Source: Phycisphaerales bacterium (GTDB lineage Bacteria; Planctomycetota; Phycisphaerae; Phycisphaerales; UBA1924). From it: a stretch of DNA of 64,000 nucleotides. The position numbers were made by a program, and so were the translations under genes. Below are positions 62,147 to 64,000 of the stretch, one piece after another. Within the stretch, counting starts at the first letter, position 1, and every line of letters begins with the position of its first letter. Under the pieces are notes generated by a model. That model did not search any database. It had not been told where the DNA came from and was given only the letters and a program-made list of their open reading frames with translations. The DNA lies in the NCBI GenBank assembly GCA_029260295.1, contig JAJDDN010000008.1, positions 620,001 through 684,000 on the forward strand. The letters run 5' to 3'.

Positions 62147-64000
62147 ATGTCACCCAGCAGACAACGATTCGTGACCTTGCTTCTTGCCACTACAGGAGCC
62201 GCAGCTTCATTCGCTCATGCGAATGCTGAACCCGCGATGCCCTTAAACGGCCTGTCCAAAACAGTAAGTGTCAATTCAAATAGCGTTCTTGACCACGCAA
62301 CGGCCTTGGTTTCAGACGGCCAAGTGATCCGGGCTCGAGCCATGATTTTGGCTTTGCAAGATTCCCCCGCGGGGCTCTCGCTCAGTGACGAACAAGACCA
62401 GCGTGTCTGGAAGTTGCTCGCTCAGGTTGAGAGAACTATTCAACGCACAGACCGCCACGACATTGCACTCCAAAAAGCTCAGCACGCTCTTGGCTTTGAC
62501 CGACTGGTTGATGCCGAGCGTCAGGCACAAACGGTGCTGAACTCTGCGAAATCAACAAATGATCAAATTGATCGCGCCAATGCGATCACGACCCAGATCC
62601 AGATCCGCCGTGACCAGGCACTGCCATTGGTTCCAGCGACACTGCGATCTGCAATCGATTCATTCAACCAAGGCGACTACACACGGGCCAAAACCATAAT
62701 CAACCGAATCGGTACACTCGGGCTTGATCTAGATTCATCGACCCGCCGCAAGCTCACGATCTACCGCTCACGCATCGCTGACCTGGAACAAACCAGAGGC
62801 GAAACATTCGGTACACCTGCCCCATCGATGGGCATGCTTGCCCCAGAATCTGGGTCAAACTCAGAATGGCTAACCACCAATGCCCAAGAAATGCTCGGTC
62901 AGCCGGCCGATGAGCCAGCTGATGAACCGGTGGTAGAGATCGTTGAAGTTGACGACTCTGATACACAAACTGAGCCTGAGGTTGATCTGGTCGAAACCGC
63001 CCGCAAGTTTGAGGCTCAGACCCTGCTTGCCAACGCCAATATCGCCTACGAGGAGCGGCGACTCAACGACGCCCTCAGCAGCTACAACAATCTGATGAGC
63101 AACTTTGCTTCCTACATCTCAGATGAAGAGCGTGCCCTTGCCGGCCAGCGCCTCAACGAGATTGAAGTCGCTCTCAATGTCCAAGGCGGACCGTCTGATG
63201 GCGGGCTCGATGATCCCATCGAAGAACGCAGCATCATTATGCAGCGTCTCACAGCAACATACGACAACCTGACCAATCAGGCCGATGATGCTTTGAGATC
63301 CGGCGACACAACAGTGGCAACCGGGCTCATTGCCCAGGCAAGGCTTGAGGTCCAGCGGGCACGCGATGTGATGCCTGAGGCAACCTACGAAAACTACATC
63401 ACCGATCTCGACAATATGGCGTCAAACATCGCCCAGCGTGAAGAGCAACTCCGCCAGTCTCGCCTCGAGCAGGAAGCATCGGATCGTGAGCAGCGTACGC
63501 TCGAACTCGAAACACAGCGACTCAACGAACGCGACGAGCGTGTACTCGCATCGCTCCAGCGTGTGCGTGCGTTGCAGTCCGAACTCAAGTACGAGGAAGC
63601 ACTGGAAATCGTAGAGAACATTCTGTTTCTCGATCCAGCAAATCCATCGGGCTTGTTGCTCAAAGACATCATTGAGGACATCATTGTCTACCGGGGGTTC
63701 TACGCGATTCAGCGTGACAAGAACCTGAGCTACGCCCATGAATCACTCGAAAATCAGGAAGCAATGATCATTCCTGATTTCTTGATTGATTACCCAGACG
63801 ACTGGCCGCAGATTAGTTTCCGTCGTGGTTCAACACTCGAATACGCAGAGTCAGAATCAAACCGGGCGGTACTCACGCAGCTCCGTGAAGCAAGAATGCC
63901 TGTCGACTTTGATGACAACTCATTCGAGGATGTGCTGGCCTTTATTGGTTCGGCCGCGGATCTTGATATCGATACCGACTGGGAATCACTTGCGGATATT
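62147..64000 (+). CDS. Large exported protein with coiled coil and secretin-like N domain (partial)
   Basis: The frame stays open for all 618 codons to the window edge, so the 3' end is missing. ATG 62147 has GGAGTGA seven bases upstream and starts a signal peptide (MSPSRQRFVTLLLATTGAAASFAHANA). The body contains TPR-like helices (ANIAYEERRLNDALSSYNNLM) and a strong charged coiled coil (QREEQLRQSRLEQEASDREQRTLELETQ). At the visible end, VDFDDNSFEDVLAFIGSAADLDIDTDW resembles the secretin/TonB short N-terminal (STN/N0) domain of GspD-type outer-membrane secretins. A planctomycete type II secretion or pilus secretin is likely. Confidence 0.8.
   Translation, partial: MSPSRQRFVTLLLATTGAAASFAHANAEPAMPLNGLSKTVSVNSNSVLDHATALVSDGQVIRARAMILALQDSPAGLSLSDEQDQRVWKLLAQVERTIQRTDRHDIALQKAQHALGFDRLVDAERQAQTVLNSAKSTNDQIDRANAITTQIQIRRDQALPLVPATLRSAIDSFNQGDYTRAKTIINRIGTLGLDLDSSTRRKLTIYRSRIADLEQTRGETFGTPAPSMGMLAPESGSNSEWLTTNAQEMLGQPADEPADEPVVEIVEVDDSDTQTEPEVDLVETARKFEAQTLLANANIAYEERRLNDALSSYNNLMSNFASYISDEERALAGQRLNEIEVALNVQGGPSDGGLDDPIEERSIIMQRLTATYDNLTNQADDALRSGDTTVATGLIAQARLEVQRARDVMPEATYENYITDLDNMASNIAQREEQLRQSRLEQEASDREQRTLELETQRLNERDERVLASLQRVRALQSELKYEEALEIVENILFLDPANPSGLLLKDIIEDIIVYRGFYAIQRDKNLSYAHESLENQEAMIIPDFLIDYPDDWPQISFRRGSTLEYAESESNRAVLTQLREARMPVDFDDNSFEDVLAFIGSAADLDIDTDWESLADI

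Noticed and set aside
1..64000. CRISPR array, prophage or insertion sequence
   Set aside because: No regularly spaced repeats, cas, integrase, transposase or phage structural genes were seen.

Overview
The window looks like chromosomal DNA of a marine planctomycete of the class Phycisphaerae (order Phycisphaerales). The best evidence is in the secreted proteins. Several end in the PAPGALALL...RRRR sorting tail, and others in paired dockerin-like repeats (DFFDIAxFL...D.NGD...DFFD) that close in a Cys, both typical of that group. Lipid A and heptose genes (lpxK, hldE) mark a Gram-negative envelope. The content is mostly housekeeping with many secreted proteins. I see no transposase, integrase, prophage, CRISPR array, rRNA or tRNA.

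Layout. 1-5.4 kb: small secreted and membrane proteins, two sorting-tail proteins, an orphan tail, a MOSC protein and a short flagellin. 5.4-13.5 kb: a DUF1801 protein and an exported prolyl oligopeptidase; an ABC ATPase coupled to a large exported membrane protein; an M20 peptidase. 13.5-18.7 kb: a lamin-tail secreted protein behind a consensus sigma-70 promoter, a five-loop Ca-binding secreted protein, a prepilin-like protein and an exported endonuclease/exonuclease/phosphatase. 18.8-25.2 kb: ispH-rlmN, a YwaF-like membrane protein, then a WecA-like sugar-phosphate transferase overlapping an O-antigen-ligase/TPR protein. 25.7-31.6 kb: fusA behind a 463-base gap, adk, a secreted transglutaminase-fold protein and fumC. 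31.8-36.8 kb: two large secreted proteins, a kexin-like protein and an EndA-type nuclease. 37.1-44.1 kb: an AddAB-type helicase-nuclease pair and a nitrilase-family amidase. 44.1-49.3 kb: rplS, a dehydrogenase, a secreted protein, an extended rpsP, trmD and a Cys-rich lipoprotein. 49.3-56.6 kb: hldE, an ASCH-type protein, a maf-panE-lpxK operon, serS and ogt. 56.6-64 kb: an RluA-family pseudouridine synthase, a TPR-type membrane protein, an MnmE-like GTPase, coaX, an unrecognised conserved gene, and the start of a large secreted coiled-coil protein with a secretin-like N-domain.

The strongest surprises are exported proteins that keep an enzyme fold but not its catalytic residues. The kexin/P-domain protein has lost Asp, His, oxyanion Asn and Ser. 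The transglutaminase-fold protein has lost Cys and His. CoaX lacks its phosphate-motif Asp, and the MnmE-like GTPase lacks both an NKxD motif and the C-terminal catalytic Cys motif. The usual rpsP-rimM-trmD-rplS cluster is split across strands here. No single unmistakably new multi-gene system is evident. The best candidates for new biology are the exported pseudoenzymes and the 25-Cys lipoprotein.
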